Source: Corynebacterium jeikeium (GTDB lineage: Bacteria > Actinomycetota > Actinomycetes > Mycobacteriales > Mycobacteriaceae). Taken from it: a stretch of 64,000 nucleotides of DNA. Below the pieces are notes generated by a model. That model searched no databases, had not been told where the DNA came from, and saw nothing but the letters and a program-made list of their open reading frames with translations. The position numbers and the translations under genes were made by a program. The stretch spans positions 62,001 to 126,000 of the forward strand of contig NZ_JFCQ01000020.1 of NCBI RefSeq assembly GCF_000738265.1. The letters run 5' to 3'. Positions 27,029-38,462 of this stretch are shown piece by piece (the first letter of the stretch is position 1; each line of letters begins with the position of its first letter).

Positions 27029-29787
27029 GCCTTCGGCAGACCTTCCAGTCGGGCGGTGATGCGATCGAATTCCTCCTGCGCAACGCGCTGACGCTCGCGG
27101 ATTCCCTCGACAACCTTCTCCGGCGCCTTGGCTAGGAAGTTCTCGTTACCCAGCTTCTTCGCTGCGTTGTCCAGCTCCTTCTGCGCTGCCGCGAGGTCCT
27201 TCTCCAGGCGCTTGCGCTCCGCGGCCACGTCTACGGTGCCGGAGGTATCCAGCTGCACCGCGATGGTGGCCTGGGACAGGCGCACCTCGATGGACGCGGT
27301 CTCAGCGAAGTCTTCGGCCGGGGTTTCCAGGCGCACCAGCGAACGCACGGCGTCCTCGAAGTCAGCCAGGTCGGCGGCGGCGAAGTCCAGGGCAGCGGGC
27401 ACCTTCTGGGAGGGCTTCACGCCCTGGTCGCTGCGGAAGCGACGCAGCTCGGTGACCAGCTTGTCCACGTCAGCCATGCGGCGCACCGCGTCGGCGTCAG
27501 TCTCCACCCCACCGTTGGTCAGGTCGGCGGTCGGCCAGTCGGCGGTGACCAGGGATTCGGAGTAGCCCTCTTCCCCAGCGGTCAGTGCCTTCCACAGCGT
27601 CTCGGTGACGAAAGGCATGGCGGGGTGCAGCAGGCGCAGCACTGCGTCCAGCACGCGCCCCAGCACGATCTGGGTGCTGATGCCCCGCTGGATCTGCTCT
27701 TCGGTAGCACTGTCCCAATCGCGCGGGATCTGCACCTTCGCGATCTCCAGGTACCAGTCGCAGAACTCGCCCCAGGCGAAGCGGTACAGGTTTTCGTTGG
27801 CCAGGGAGAACTCGTAGCGGTCCAGAGCGTCATCCACCAGCTGGCGGACTTCCTCCAGGCGATCCAGGATCCAGCGGTCAGCGTCCGTCAGCGTCTCGCG
27901 GTCCGGCAGCTCACCGACGTGCGCACCGTTCATGAGGGCGAACTTGGTGGCGTTGTACAGCTTGGTGGCGAAGTTGCGGGAAGACTGTGCGGCATCCTCA
28001 CCCACCGGCAGGTCGGAGCCCGGGTTGGCGCCACGCGCCAGAGTGAAGCGCAGCGCATCCGCGCCATAGTCGCGCACCCAATCCATAGGGTCGATGCCGT
28101 TGCCTAGGGACTTGGACATCTTGCGGCCGTGCTCGTCGCGCACCAGGCCGTGCAGGAAAATGTCCTTGAATGGGATCTGCGGGCGTCCGTCCTTGCCCGT
28201 GCCCAGCACCTCGGTGGTGTGCTTGGAGGCGAAGGTGGCGAACATCATCATGCGGGCAACCCAGAAGAACAGGATGTCGTAGCCGGTCACCAGCACGCTG
28301 GTGGGATAGAACTTCTCCAGCTCTGGGGTCTTCTCCGGCCAGCCCATCGTAGAGAACGGCCACAGGGCGGAGCTGAACCAAGTATCCAGCACGTCCTCGT
28401 CCTGGCGCCAACCCTCACCCGTCGGGGGCTCATCGTCCGGTCCGCAGCACACGATCTCGCCGTTCGGGCCGTACCAGATTGGGATGCGGTGGCCCCACCA
28501 CAGCTGGCGGGAAATGCACCAGTCGTGCATGTCGTCCACCCAGTCGAACCAGCGCGGTTCCTGGGAGGCCGGGTGGATCACCGAGTCGCCAGAGCGAATC
28601 GCATCGCCGGACATCTTCGCCAGCTCGTCAACCTTGACGAACCACTGCTCAGACAGGCGCGGCTCCACGGCCTCCTTAGAACGTTCGGAGTGACCCACGC
28701 TGTGCACGTAGGGGAACTTGCGGGCCACGATGCGCCCCTGCTCCTCCAGCGCCAAGCGAATCTTCTCGCGCGCCTCGTAGCGCTCCATCCCGTCGAACTC
28801 CGTGCCGGTGTTCGCGATGTGGCCGGTCTCGTCCATGATCACCGGCATCGGCAGGTCGTGGCGCTGGCCCAACGCGAAGTCGTTCGGGTCGTGCGCCGGG
28901 GTGATCTTCACGGCACCAGTACCGAACTCCGGGTCGACGTAGTCGTCGGCCACCACAACCATCTGGCGATCTGGCAGGAACGGGTGCGGCAAGGTCTTGC
29001 CCACCAGGTCCGCGTAGCGCTCGTCCTCCGGGTGCACGGCAACGGCCACGTCGCCCAGCATCGTCTCCACACGCGTGGTCGCCACGATCACGTGGGGCTC
29101 GGAATCGTCCAGGGAGCCGTAGCGGATGCTCACCAGCTCGCCCTCGTCGTCGGAATACACGACCTCGATGTCGGAAATAGCAGTCTGCAACACCGGGGAC
29201 CAGTTCACCATGCGATTCGCCCGGTAAATCAAGCCGGCGTCAAAAAGCTCCTTGAACATGGTCTGCACCGCGCGGGACAGGCCATCGTCCAGAGTGAAGC
29301 GCTCGCGCGACCAATCCACCGAGTCACCGATGGCGCGCATCTGGCGCTGGATCACGCCACCGTACTGGTCCTTCCACTCCCAGACCTTGTCCACGAAGGC
29401 CTCGCGGCCATAGTCGAAGCGATCCTTGCCCTCGGTTTCCTTCAGGTTGGCCTCGACCTTCGTCTGGGTGGCAATACCCGCGTGGTCGGAGCCCGGCAGC
29501 CACAGGACCTCGAAGCCCTGCATGCGCTTACGGCGAGCCATCGCATCCATCAGGGTGTGGTCCAGTGCGTGGCCCATGTGCAGCTGGCCGGTCACGTTCG
29601 GCGGCGGCAGCACAATGCTAAAAGGTGGCTTATCGCTGGCCGGGTCAGCCTTGAAGTAGCCGGAATCCACCCACCCCTGGTACAGGTTTTCCTCTACCGC
29701 GGCGGGGTCCCATGCCGCGGGAAGCTGTGCCGAGCGGTCAGCACCAATCTGGTTAGAGCCATTTGCCTTAGAACTGGAGTCACTCAC
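27025..29787 (-). CDS. valS: valyl-tRNA synthetase
   Basis: ValS charges tRNA-Val. The 920-residue product has the class I HIGH motif as HMGH ([16 protein letters not shown], near residue 70), the KMSKS motif in [17 protein letters not shown] near residue 555, a full editing domain ([20 protein letters not shown]), an anticodon-binding domain and a C-terminal coiled coil ([20 protein letters not shown]). The frame stays open to 29910, but the family sequence begins after GTG 29787 ([12 protein letters not shown]), which I take as start. No T-box-like leader is visible upstream. Confidence 0.97.
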   Translation of the reverse strand: MSDSSSKANGSNQIGADRSAQLPAAWDPAAVEENLYQGWVDSGYFKADPASDKPPFSIVLPPPNVTGQLHMGHALDHTLMDAMARRKRMQGFEVLWLPGSDHAGIATQTKVEANLKETEGKDRFDYGREAFVDKVWEWKDQYGGVIQRQMRAIGDSVDWSRERFTLDDGLSRAVQTMFKELFDAGLIYRANRMVNWSPVLQTAISDIEVVYSDDEGELVSIRYGSLDDSEPHVIVATTRVETMLGDVAVAVHPEDERYADLVGKTLPHPFLPDRQMVVVADDYVDPEFGTGAVKITPAHDPNDFALGQRHDLPMPVIMDETGHIANTGTEFDGMERYEAREKIRLALEEQGRIVARKFPYVHSVGHSERSKEAVEPRLSEQWFVKVDELAKMSGDAIRSGDSVIHPASQEPRWFDWVDDMHDWCISRQLWWGHRIPIWYGPNGEIVCCGPDDEPPTGEGWRQDEDVLDTWFSSALWPFSTMGWPEKTPELEKFYPTSVLVTGYDILFFWVARMMMFATFASKHTTEVLGTGKDGRPQIPFKDIFLHGLVRDEHGRKMSKSLGNGIDPMDWVRDYGADALRFTLARGANPGSDLPVGEDAAQSSRNFATKLYNATKFALMNGAHVGELPDRETLTDADRWILDRLEEVRQLVDDALDRYEFSLANENLYRFAWGEFCDWYLEIAKVQIPRDWDSATEEQIQRGISTQIVLGRVLDAVLRLLHPAMPFVTETLWKALTAGEEGYSESLVTADWPTADLTNGGVETDADAVRRMADVDKLVTELRRFRSDQGVKPSQKVPAALDFAAADLADFEDAVRSLVRLETPAEDFAETASIEVRLSQATIAVQLDTSGTVDVAAERKRLEKDLAAAQKELDNAAKKLGNENFLAKAPEKVVEGIRERQRVAQEEFDRITARLEGLPKA

Positions 29788-29848
29788 GCTTGCCCAGTCT
29801 AGTAGACGGCCCGGACGGGCTGTACAACCCCGCCTACATCTCGCGCGC

Positions 29849-30946
29849 CTACATCTCCAGCGCCGCCCGCAGCACACCGGCGGCTTCGTCCAACGCCCGC
29901 GCGGCACCATGCCACACTCCCGAAGAATTCACGAAGGGGTGGATCAGGCCGGGGTGGCGTCGGAAAGAAACAGGAACCCCTGCCTGGCGCAGCTTGTCCG
30001 CATAGGCCGCGCCCTCGTCACGCAGAGGATCGAACCCCGCGACGGCTACATATGCCGGAGCGACCCCACTCACGTCATCAGCCAGCAGCGGGGACACGTC
30101 CGGATCCTGGCGCTGTGCCTCGTCGGTGAGGTACTGGTCGCGGTACCACCGCATGTGCGCATGGGTCAGGAAGTAGCCCTTGGCGAACTCCTTATGGCTA
30201 GGTGTATCCATCTGCGCGAGGTTCGTGACCGGCACAAATAGCAGCTGAGCCCGCGGCTGCTCCTGCCCTTGCCGCTTCCGGCGCAGGCACACAACGGCGG
30301 CCAGGTTGCCTCCCGCAGAGTCGCCGCCGATGGCCACCTTCTTCTTATCGACGCCCCTCACTTCACCCGCCATCGCGGCCTCCACAACGGCACAGCAGTC
30401 ATCCGGCGCGGCGGGGAAAGGATGCTCCGGAGCCAAGCGATAATCCACCGCCAGCACCGCCACGCGGGCGCTTTCGCACAGCCAGCGGCAGGTCGAATCG
30501 TGCGAGTCGAGGGAGCCAACCACCCAGCCGCCACCGTGGAAGTACACCAGGGTCGGCAGATCCTGGTCGGGTGTCACAGCACCGGTTGGCCGGTAGTGGC
30601 GCACCCGCACGCCGCGGATCTGCTCCTCCACCACCGAACCAACCGGCCTGACGCACCCACCGGCCATGTAGGCAGCGTCTTCCACTACTGCGCGAGTTTT
30701 CGCGACAGGCTGATGGGAATAGTCCGCGGGGTGCATAAAGTCGGTGACCAAGCTGGAGGCGCGAACGTCAGCGTCCAGCCGGTCGCCGTCAGAGTTCGTG
30801 CGAGTGCCGAGTACCCGCAGCAGGGTTTCGGGAATGTTGGGCAATACCCACCCGGCGCGGGCGGACAGCTGATTAAACAGAGAGTGCTGGCGGTGCTGGG
30901 AGTGGATCGGAGCTGTGGTTTCAGTTGGTGAGTTCATGCCATACAT
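29849..30946 (-). CDS. alpha/beta hydrolase, hormone-sensitive-lipase type
   Basis: The 365-residue esterase-like protein has the HSL-family oxyanion motif [13 protein letters not shown], the nucleophile elbow [13 protein letters not shown], the acid residue in [11 protein letters not shown] and the catalytic histidine in [11 protein letters not shown], so all three catalytic residues are in place. [17 protein letters not shown] is also diagnostic. The natural ester substrate is unknown; a short-chain ester or lipid is likely. It lies between valS and mdh on the same strand and appears to have its own transcript. Confidence 0.9.
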   Translation of the reverse strand: MYGMNSPTETTAPIHSQHRQHSLFNQLSARAGWVLPNIPETLLRVLGTRTNSDGDRLDADVRASSLVTDFMHPADYSHQPVAKTRAVVEDAAYMAGGCVRPVGSVVEEQIRGVRVRHYRPTGAVTPDQDLPTLVYFHGGGWVVGSLDSHDSTCRWLCESARVAVLAVDYRLAPEHPFPAAPDDCCAVVEAAMAGEVRGVDKKKVAIGGDSAGGNLAAVVCLRRKRQGQEQPRAQLLFVPVTNLAQMDTPSHKEFAKGYFLTHAHMRWYRDQYLTDEAQRQDPDVSPLLADDVSGVAPAYVAVAGFDPLRDEGAAYADKLRQAGVPVSFRRHPGLIHPFVNSSGVWHGAARALDEAAGVLRAALEM

Positions 30947-31050
30947 AAAAGCACCCGACCAGGTGGCCGGGTGGCGGTATGGGCAAAAAAGTTTCTAGGT
31001 GAAAACTAGAGGTTTGCTAGCGGCTAGTTTAAGGCTAATTAGCGGCTCAG

Positions 31051-32148
<1,098 letters not shown>

Positions 32149-32250
32149 CTAGGGCGTAGCTTGCCATTCCTCGCCTTTCCCACCACCCCCGATCGCACCC
32201 TCAGTTACTGCACATCGCTGCAGGTTAACCCGGTGGGTAGATAAACTACT

Positions 32251-33063
32251 TTGGTGCAAAATAAGCCCCACCTCCCCGCTTCTGCGGCCTGGTATGCGCT
32301 GAGCGATCAGCAGTACATCCGGGCCATGAACGCCGCCGTGACCATCGCCGTGCGGGTCGGTGCTGCCTTTACTTCCCAGCACTTGGCCACCATCGCCCGA
32401 GTTGCCCGCGTGCCGGCAACGTGCGATCTGCTCACCTCCCCCAGTCGGCTCTATGAGGAAGCTCTGCGTTATGCGCACTCTTCCATTTGGCCCGTGCCGC
32501 TGAACGGCTATGACAACCCGGAGATGGACCGCTCCCCTGTCCGCGAGATGCGTAATCTCGTCGGCGCTACCTACACCCGCTTCGCCACGCACCCGGATTC
32601 CGTGCGTTTGATTGTGTCGGAGAACCTTCTGGGCGACCCGGAGCTAGTGCACCGCGTAGGAGTGCTGGAGGATTCGCCCGTCGTACTGCACATCGATCGC
32701 GTTCTAATGCGCGGCCACGACATTGGCGCGTTCCGCAACGGTGTGTCCGCGGAGGACACTTATGCCTTGATTACCGCGCTGTGTTCTTTCGCCGCCACCC
32801 AGGGCACTACTTTCCACGCACTGTATGGCATGGATTCTAGGGAGCCGTTCAACGAGGCCGGCCTGCGCAACCTCACCTGCGACGCGGTCATCGCTTTCCT
32901 CACCACGACGATGCCAACGAAGCAGGGTAATTCATACACTCACGCTTCACACTCGTCGGTGGTCGGCTCGTCGGTCGCCGCGTCGCTCTACGCCGATTCG
33001 CGGGATGGGGATAGCGAGGTTAGTGACGCCCCCTCGGCCTCCGACGACCTATATCACGACTAG
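32251..33063 (+). CDS. TetR-family-like transcriptional regulator
   Basis: The 270-residue protein has a TetR-like N-terminal helix-turn-helix: [20 protein letters not shown], then [20 protein letters not shown], aligning with the usual ADIARRAGVSKATLYRHF region but with the recognition helix diverged ([10 protein letters not shown]). The rest is helical and should form the ligand and dimer domain. The C-terminal 45 residues are Ser/Asp-rich and probably disordered. The start is TTG 32251 or the adjacent GTG 32254, without a good ribosome binding site. The stop overlaps the convergent clpX stop by four bases. A palindrome upstream (32114-32137) may be its operator. Confidence 0.7.
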   Translation: MVQNKPHLPASAAWYALSDQQYIRAMNAAVTIAVRVGAAFTSQHLATIARVARVPATCDLLTSPSRLYEEALRYAHSSIWPVPLNGYDNPEMDRSPVREMRNLVGATYTRFATHPDSVRLIVSENLLGDPELVHRVGVLEDSPVVLHIDRVLMRGHDIGAFRNGVSAEDTYALITALCSFAATQGTTFHALYGMDSREPFNEAGLRNLTCDAVIAFLTTTMPTKQGNSYTHASHSSVVGSSVAASLYADSRDGDSEVSDAPSASDDLYHD

Positions 33064-34334
33064 GCGCTCTTCTTATCCCGCTTTGCCACTTCTTCGTGGG
33101 TCAGCAGGGTCGGTTCCGCCTCACCGCGGGCGCATGCGCCGGTGATAATGACTTCCCCAGTTTCCTCGTCCTCCGGGATGGCGAACATAGTCGGCAGCAG
33201 CAGGGTCTCCATGATGGAGCGCAGGCCACGGGCGCCAGTTTCGCGCGCCAGAGCCTTCTGGGCAATCTCCCGCAGAGCCTCGTCCTCGAAGGTCAGCCGC
33301 ACGCCATCCATCTCAAATAGGCGCTGGTACTGGCGCACCAGGGAGTTCTTCGGCTCGGTCAGAACCCGCACCAGTGCGTCCTCGTCCAGGTGGCCGACAT
33401 GGGTCAGCACCGGCAGTCGGCCGATCAGCTCGGGGATCAGGCCGAACTTCACCAGGTCCTCCGGCTCCACGAACTGGAACGGGTTCGGATCCTCCTCAGA
33501 CTTCGCGCTGATCTCCGAGCCGAAGCCCAGGCCCTTCTTACCGCGGCGCTCGGAGATGACCTTCTCCAGGCCTGCGAACGCACCAGCCACGATGAACAGC
33601 ACATTCTTCGTGTCGAATTGGATGAACTCCTGGTTCGGGTGCTTGCGCCCACCCTGCGGCGGGACGGCGGCGACGGTGCCTTCCAGAATCTTCAGCAGCG
33701 CCTGCTGCACGCCCTCGCCGGAGACGTCGCGGGTGATGGACGGGTTCTCCGACTTGCGGGAAATCTTGTCCACCTCGTCGACGTAGATGATGCCGCGCTG
33801 CGCCTTCGCCACATCGAAGTCAGCTGCCTGCAAAAGCTTCAGCAAGATGTTTTCTACGTCTTCACCGACGTAGCCAGCTTCGGTCAAGCTGGTGGCGTCC
33901 GCAATAGCGAAAGGTACGTCCAGCATGCGGGCGAGCGACTGCGCCAGATACGTCTTACCCGAGCCCGTCGGGCCGAGCATAAGAATGTTGGACTTCGCCA
34001 GCTCTACCTCGTCGTCAGAGCGACGGGCGGCGGCATTAGATTCCTCAACCTGGATGCGCTTGTAGTGGTTGTACACCGCCACGGCCAGGGTGCGCTTGGC
34101 CTCGTCCTGGCCGATGACGTAGTTATCCAGGAACTCGGCAATGGCGGCAGGCTTCGGCAGCTTGGCCGATCCCTCCGCAGGGTCGACGGCCAGCAGTTCC
34201 TCTTCGATGATCTCGTTACAAAGCTCGATACATTCGTCGCAAATGTAGACACCAGGGCCGGCAATCAGCTTGCGGACCTGCTTCTGGCTCTTTCCACAGA
34301 AAGAGCACTTCAGGAGCTCTGCACTTTCAGGCAT
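33060..34334 (-). CDS. clpX: ATP-dependent Clp protease ATP-binding subunit ClpX
   Basis: ClpX unfolds substrates and feeds them to ClpP. The 424-residue product has the N-terminal C4 zinc domain (Cys10, Cys13, Cys32, Cys35), Walker A GPTGSGKT (121-128), Walker B YVDEVDK (about 184-190), the AAA+ region with [19 protein letters not shown] [16 protein letters not shown] and the IGRLPV sensor region. It lies downstream of clpP2 and clpP1 on the same strand, the usual actinobacterial arrangement. Confidence 0.98.
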   Translation of the reverse strand: MPESAELLKCSFCGKSQKQVRKLIAGPGVYICDECIELCNEIIEEELLAVDPAEGSAKLPKPAAIAEFLDNYVIGQDEAKRTLAVAVYNHYKRIQVEESNAAARRSDDEVELAKSNILMLGPTGSGKTYLAQSLARMLDVPFAIADATSLTEAGYVGEDVENILLKLLQAADFDVAKAQRGIIYVDEVDKISRKSENPSITRDVSGEGVQQALLKILEGTVAAVPPQGGRKHPNQEFIQFDTKNVLFIVAGAFAGLEKVISERRGKKGLGFGSEISAKSEEDPNPFQFVEPEDLVKFGLIPELIGRLPVLTHVGHLDEDALVRVLTEPKNSLVRQYQRLFEMDGVRLTFEDEALREIAQKALARETGARGLRSIMETLLLPTMFAIPEDEETGEVIITGACARGEAEPTLLTHEEVAKRDKKSA

Positions 34335-34439
34335 GCGGGTTATCAGGCTTTCTCGGATCGGGGAAGTTACGGGACAGCTAGGTTAGCACCCTCGTAGGCT
34401 TACAACTCTACCGCGCCACGCCGGATTCCCCGGGAGGCC

Positions 34440-34458
34440 CACGACCCCGCGGGTCGTG
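34440..34458 (-). terminator. hairpin after clpP2
   Basis: CACGACCC (34440-34447) and GGGTCGTG (34451-34458) form an 8-bp stem with a 3-base loop just downstream of the clpP2 stop. No T-run follows on the minus strand, so it may stabilise the 3' end or reduce read-through into clpX rather than terminate fully. Confidence 0.45.
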
Positions 34459-34462
34459 CCCT

Positions 34463-35092
34463 CTACTTCTGGGCCGACAGCTTGCGGTAATCGAAGACCT
34501 GGTCGACGATGCCGTACTCCTTGGCCTCCTGGGCCGTCAGGATCTTGTCACGATCGGTATCGATACGGACCTGCTCAGCAGTCTTGCCGGTGTGGCGGGA
34601 CAGAGTCTCTTCCATGAGCTTGCGCATGCGCTCGATTTCCTTGGCCTGGATCTCCAGGTCGGAAACCTGACCCTGCACACCACCGGTGGCGGGCTGGTGG
34701 ATCAGCACGCGGGCGTTCGGCAGAGCGGCACGCTTGCCGGGGGTTCCGGCGGCCAGCAGAACAGCGGCCGCGCTGGCAGCCTGGCCCAGGCAGACGGTCT
34801 GCACGTCGGGGCGGACGTACTGCATCGTGTCGTAGATGGCCATCAGGCTGGTGAAGGAACCACCGGGAGAGTTGATGTACATCGTGATGTCCCGGTCCGG
34901 GTCCAGCCCCTCCAGCACCAGCAGCTGCGCCATGATGTCGTTGGCGGAAGCGTCGTCAACCTGGGTACCCAGGAAGATGATGCGCTCTTCAAACAGCTTG
35001 TTGTACGGGTTGGATTCCTTCGCGCCGTAGCTGGAGTGCTCCACGAACGACGGCAGGATGTATCGCATTTCTGGCATCTGCATCTCTGACAT
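34463..35092 (-). CDS. clpP2: ATP-dependent Clp protease proteolytic subunit ClpP2
   Basis: The 209-residue subunit has catalytic Ser107 in [16 protein letters not shown] and His132 in [11 protein letters not shown], and the INSPGG oxyanion segment ([20 protein letters not shown]). Actinobacteria form a hetero-tetradecamer of ClpP1 and ClpP2, and the two genes sit in tandem here with only 3 bases between them. ClpX, coded after it, is the partner ATPase. Confidence 0.96.
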   Translation of the reverse strand: MSEMQMPEMRYILPSFVEHSSYGAKESNPYNKLFEERIIFLGTQVDDASANDIMAQLLVLEGLDPDRDITMYINSPGGSFTSLMAIYDTMQYVRPDVQTVCLGQAASAAAVLLAAGTPGKRAALPNARVLIHQPATGGVQGQVSDLEIQAKEIERMRKLMEETLSRHTGKTAEQVRIDTDRDKILTAQEAKEYGIVDQVFDYRKLSAQK

Positions 35093-35095
35093 GTC

Positions 35096-35662
35096 TTAGC
35101 TCTCCTTCGCAGAGGTGATGACGTGGTCGACGAAACCGTATTCCTTGGCCTGCTGTGCAGTGAACCAGCGGTCACGGTCGGAATCCTTGGTGATCTGCTC
35201 CACCGTCTGGCCGGTGAAATCCGCAATCAGCTCAGCCATCTCACGCTTGGTGTAGGCGAACTGTTCTGCCTGGATGGCAATGTCGGCAGCGGTACCGCCC
35301 ACGCCTGCGGAAGGCTGGTGCATCATAATGCGGGCGTGTGGCAGAGCGTAGCGCTTGCCCTTGGTGCCTGCGGAAAGCAGGAACTGCCCCATGGACGCCG
35401 CCAGTCCCATCCCGTAGGTAGCGATGTCGCACGGCGCGTACTTCATCGTGTCGTAGATTGCCATGCCCGCGGTGACAGAGCCACCGGGAGAGTTGATGTA
35501 GAGACTGATGTCGCGCGTCGGATCCTCTGCGGACAGCAGCAGGATCTGGGCGCACAGTTCGTTGGCGATCTCATCATCCACCTGGCTGCCCAGGAAGATG
35601 ATGCGTTCGCGCAGCAGGCGCTCATACACTGAGTCTCTATGGTTAGGGGTTTCCGAACTCAA
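35096..35662 (-). CDS. clpP1: ATP-dependent Clp protease proteolytic subunit ClpP1
   Basis: The 188-residue subunit has [18 protein letters not shown], catalytic Ser90 in [17 protein letters not shown] and His115 in [13 protein letters not shown]. It starts at ATG 35662 with a CAAGGAGCG site and is the first gene of the clpP1-clpP2 pair. The upstream gap to tig carries the tig terminator, so clpP1 has its own promoter; in corynebacteria ClgR activates it, but I could not identify a convincing ClgR box. Confidence 0.96.
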   Translation of the reverse strand: MSSETPNHRDSVYERLLRERIIFLGSQVDDEIANELCAQILLLSAEDPTRDISLYINSPGGSVTAGMAIYDTMKYAPCDIATYGMGLAASMGQFLLSAGTKGKRYALPHARIMMHQPSAGVGGTAADIAIQAEQFAYTKREMAELIADFTGQTVEQITKDSDRDRWFTAQQAKEYGFVDHVITSAKES

Positions 35663-35806
35663 CTTCGCTCCTTGCCGTAAGTATTACGAAAGTTCACTTT
35701 TGTCTGCGCCCCAGCCTAGTCACAGCTCCGGACAAAGCGTGCCTTCTGGTGGGGTTGTTCGCTGTCAGCGCACGGTAGCCGTACTCAAAGGCAGGCAAAA
35801 AGAAAA

Positions 35807-35837
35807 CCGCCGGAACCTCAGCGAGAGGTTCCGGCGG
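35807..35837 (-). terminator. terminator of tig
   Basis: CCGCCGGAACCTC (35807-35819) and GAGGTTCCGGCGG (35825-35837) form a perfect 13-bp stem with an AGCGA loop. On the minus strand it is followed by TTTTCTTTTTGCC. This is a strong intrinsic terminator. Confidence 0.97.
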
Positions 35838-35862
35838 CGGGTGGAAGCTTAAAAGGGAATTC

Positions 35863-37476
35863 CTAGTCTTCCTTCTTCTCCGCTGCCTTCTTGGCGGAGG
35901 ACTTGGTGGCCTTCTTAGCCGCAGTCTTCTTAGTGGTGCTCTTCTTGGCGGTCGACTTCTTGGCCGTGGACTTGGTGGACTTCTTCGCCGCAGTCTTCTT
36001 CGCCGGTGCCTTCTTAGTGGTGCTCTTCTTGGCGGTCGACTTCTTGGCCGTGGACTTCTTGGCGGTGGACTTGGTGGACTTCTTCGCCGGAGCCTTCTTC
36101 GGCTTCTCTGCAGCCTCGTCCTCCTTAGCGGAGTCCGCCTTGTCGGCATCAGCCTCCGGATCACCGAAGTACTCCTTCGGATCCACGTCTGCACCGTCGG
36201 TGTCCTTCACGGAGGTCTTGGCGATGTTCAGCGCCAGAGCCTTGCCGCGGCGAACGTCCGCGAACAGGCTGCCCAGCTGACCGGCCTGCTGCAGCTGCAT
36301 GATGAACTGGTTCGGATCCATGCCGTACTGGTTAGCAGTGAAGGCGATGTGATCCATCAGCTCTTCCTGGGAAACCTCCGGCTTTTCCTCATCTGCAACT
36401 GCATCCAGGAACAGCTGGGTGCGTACGGAATCCTCAGCAGAGCTGCGGGCATCCTCTTCGAACTTCTCGCGAGTCATGTCCTGGGCAGCCAGCATGGACT
36501 CGAAGACCTTCTCGTCGCCACCGAACTGCTGGATGATCTGCTGGATCTGCGCGTCGACCTGCTCCTTGACAACGGACTCAGGGAGGTCGAACTCGGTCTT
36601 CTCCAGCGCAGCGGCCAGAACCTTGTCGCGGATCTCGCCAGCCTGGGTGTTCTTCAGCTGCTGCTCGACCTGGCCCTTCAGGGATTCCTTCAGCTCGTCC
36701 AGGGTGTCAAACTCGCTGGCCAGCTGAGCGAAGTCATCGTCCAGCTCCGGCAGCTCGCGCTCCTTGACGGAACCGAGCTTGACGGTAACCTCAGCCTCCT
36801 CGTCAGCGTGCTCGCCGGCAACCAGCTTGGAGGTGAAGGTGGACTCCTCGCCCTCCTTCATGCCGATCAGAGCGTCATCCAGACCCTCGATCAGGGAATC
36901 GTTGCCAACCTCGTGGGACAGGCCCTCGGTGGTAGCCTCGTCGACAGTCTCGCCGTCGATGGTGGCGGAAAGGTCGATGGAGACGAAGTCGCCCTTCTTC
37001 ACTGCGCGGTCAGCCGGCTTCAGAGTGCCGAAGCGAGCCTGCAGGTTCTTCAGCTCCGCGTCGATGGCCTCATCGTCAGCCTTCAGCGGTGCAACCTCAA
37101 CGGAGATGTCAGAGAAGTCCGGAACCTCGATCTCCGGGCGGACGTCAACCTCAGCGGTGAAGGTAATGTGCTTGCCATCCTCCAGCTCCGCGATCTCGAT
37201 CTCCGGCTGGCCGAGAGCCTTGATGTCGTTCTCTTCTACAGCCTGGCTGTAGCGAGAAGGCAGCATCTCGTTAATAACCTGATCCAGAACAACACCGCGA
37301 CCCAGGCGGGCTTCCAGAATCTTCGCCGGAACCTTGCCCTTACGGAAGCCAGGCATGTTTACCTGCTGCGCAAGAGACTTGTAAGCCTTATCGAACTCTG
37401 GCTTAAGCTCCTCGAAAGGGACCTCAATCGTGAGCTTGGTGCGGGTGGTGCTCAGATTTTCTACAGAGCTCTTCAC
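35863..37476 (-). CDS. tig: trigger factor with Lys/Ala/Thr-rich tail
   Basis: Trigger factor is the ribosome-bound chaperone and prolyl isomerase. From GTG 37476 (KSSVENLSTTRTKLTIEVPF) the product is 537 residues; an AGGAG lies nine bases upstream, while the frame extends 15 codons further without support. The ribosome-binding loop is GFRKGKVPAKI, the FKBP domain has DFVSIDLSATIDGET, and the C-terminal chaperone arms follow. The last 110 residues are low complexity with AKKST repeats, a corynebacterial feature that may bind nucleic acid or the ribosome. A 48-base direct repeat codes for part of this tail. Confidence 0.96.
   Translation of the reverse strand: MKSSVENLSTTRTKLTIEVPFEELKPEFDKAYKSLAQQVNMPGFRKGKVPAKILEARLGRGVVLDQVINEMLPSRYSQAVEENDIKALGQPEIEIAELEDGKHITFTAEVDVRPEIEVPDFSDISVEVAPLKADDEAIDAELKNLQARFGTLKPADRAVKKGDFVSIDLSATIDGETVDEATTEGLSHEVGNDSLIEGLDDALIGMKEGEESTFTSKLVAGEHADEEAEVTVKLGSVKERELPELDDDFAQLASEFDTLDELKESLKGQVEQQLKNTQAGEIRDKVLAAALEKTEFDLPESVVKEQVDAQIQQIIQQFGGDEKVFESMLAAQDMTREKFEEDARSSAEDSVRTQLFLDAVADEEKPEVSQEELMDHIAFTANQYGMDPNQFIMQLQQAGQLGSLFADVRRGKALALNIAKTSVKDTDGADVDPKEYFGDPEADADKADSAKEDEAAEKPKKAPAKKSTKSTAKKSTAKKSTAKKSTTKKAPAKKTAAKKSTKSTAKKSTAKKSTTKKTAAKKATKSSAKKAAEKKED
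35926..36098 (-). repeat. internal 84-bp-period direct repeat in the tig tail
   Basis: Bases 35926-35973 recur identically at 36010-36057, offset by 84 bases (28 codons). After the repeat, copy two carries an extra 12 bases before the two realign. The repeat codes for the KKSTAKKST-type tail of trigger factor and is in frame. Confidence 0.85.
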
Positions 37477-37680
37477 GAATGCACACTCCTGTGTATTGAT
37501 AGCTTCATGCACCGCGGTCATCGTTCGTCACGCAGCGCTTGTACGGTCGGTGCTCAATTTTATAGAACCATCGCCGGGCACATCACGCGGGGGTCAGGTT
37601 TCGGAACTCAACCGCCACCAACAGGCCTTGGATTCCCCCGGCGGCTCAGACCGCAAACCCCCACTTCATCGCCAAAAGAA

Positions 37681-37706
37681 AGTGACCCCGCAGGGGGGGC
37701 GTCACT
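37681..37706 (-). terminator. terminator of tRNA-Pro
   Basis: AGTGAC (37681-37686) and GTCACT (37701-37706) close a stem extended by C/G pairs. On the minus strand it is followed by TTCTTTTGG. It lies about 25 bases beyond the tRNA 3' end. Confidence 0.7.
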
Positions 37707-37730
37707 AAAAAAGCGACAAAATAAAAAATG

Positions 37731-37804
37731 TCGGGATAACAGGATTTGAACCTGCGACCCCTCGCTCCCAAAGCGAGTGCGCTACCAAACTGCGCCATAT
37801 CCCG
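37731..37804 (-). tRNA. tRNA-Pro (anticodon UGG)
   Basis: All four arms fold on the minus strand. The acceptor is CGGGATA/TATCCCG with discriminator A, the D arm is GCGC/GCGC, the anticodon arm CTCGC/GCGAG holds loop TTTGGGA (anticodon TGG), and the T arm reads CAGG TTCAAAT CCTG. The CCA end is not encoded. Confidence 0.97.
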
Positions 37805-37915
37805 AGCCGCATACTCCGCACATTTAACCCAAACGCCGAACGCCAAGCGCCGAACGCAAGGTACGCGGAAGCTGCGAACGCTACTCTACTGGCAGCAGAC
37901 CGCTAAATACAAAAC

Positions 37916-37961
37916 GGCAGCTCCCCCGGTTTCGCGAACGATCGCGACCAGAGGAGCTGCC
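37916..37961 (-). terminator. hairpin after tRNA-Gly
   Basis: GGCAGCTCC (37916-37924) and GGAGCTGCC (37953-37961) pair over 9 bp around a large loop that itself contains a TCGCGA palindrome. On the minus strand GTTTTGTATTT follows. This is likely the tRNA-Gly terminator. Confidence 0.7.
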
Positions 37962-37971
37962 TCGAAAAAAG

Positions 37972-38046
37972 TGGAGGGAATGACGGGAATCGAACCCGCG
38001 TCTTCAGCTTGGAAGGCTGAGGTATTAGCCACTATACGACATTCCC
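37972..38046 (-). tRNA. tRNA-Gly (anticodon UCC)
   Basis: On the minus strand the acceptor GGGAATG/CATTCCC, anticodon arm TCAGC/GCTGA with loop CTTCCAA (anticodon TCC) and T arm CGGG TTCGATT CCCG all fold. The discriminator is T and CCA is encoded (37972-37974). Confidence 0.97.
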
Positions 38047-38217
38047 ATAAGCAGCTAGCTTCTGCTACGTCCAGTGATGTTACACCATAACCCCCACTGT
38101 CCAGCAAAATCCTTCCACTAAACCACTATTAACCTGCATTCTTGCGGGGGTATGCAGGTGTAGCGAATCTGCGTATCGCATTGAGGGAGCCCACATTCAA
38201 CGGTAGATTCTAGTTTC

Positions 38218-38451
38218 ATGGAACCAATCATCGTGGACAAGAAAACCGGCACGGAACTCTGGACAGCAGCACAATGCGCCGAGTACTCCGGTACCGCTCG
38301 TGGCACCTTTACGAGCTATGCGGGACGCGGCCGTGCACCTCGCCCGGTGACCAAATATCACGGACTGACTCTGTGGGATTCCAACGTGGTCAAGGAGTGG
38401 CAAGAAAAGCGCGATGGCGCATCGAACGCGTCGAGCACCACCGCGAACTAA
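38218..38451 (+). CDS. small helix-turn-helix protein (AlpA/excisionase-like)
   Basis: The 77-residue protein reads LWTAAQCAEYSGTARGTFTS, then YAGRGRAPRPVTKYHGLTLW and DSNVVKEWQEKR, the layout of small MerR/AlpA-type DNA-binding proteins: an HTH, a wing with a conserved Pro, and a terminal helix. Such proteins act as excisionases or small regulators. No integrase or phage gene is nearby, though two tRNA genes lie within 500 bases. It is convergent with rpiB. The function is inferred from fold only. Confidence 0.75.
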   Translation: MEPIIVDKKTGTELWTAAQCAEYSGTARGTFTSYAGRGRAPRPVTKYHGLTLWDSNVVKEWQEKRDGASNASSTTAN

Positions 38452-38462
38452 GAAACAAAAAC

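Noticed and set aside
28129..29802. 557-codon open frame on the plus strand opposite valS
   Set aside because: It lies opposite the clear valS gene, has no ribosome binding site and reads as His/Arg/Val-rich shadow with no domain; long antisense frames are expected in high-GC DNA.
29788..29848. T-box leader before valS
   Set aside because: The gap is short, with no T-box sequence or specifier stem visible.
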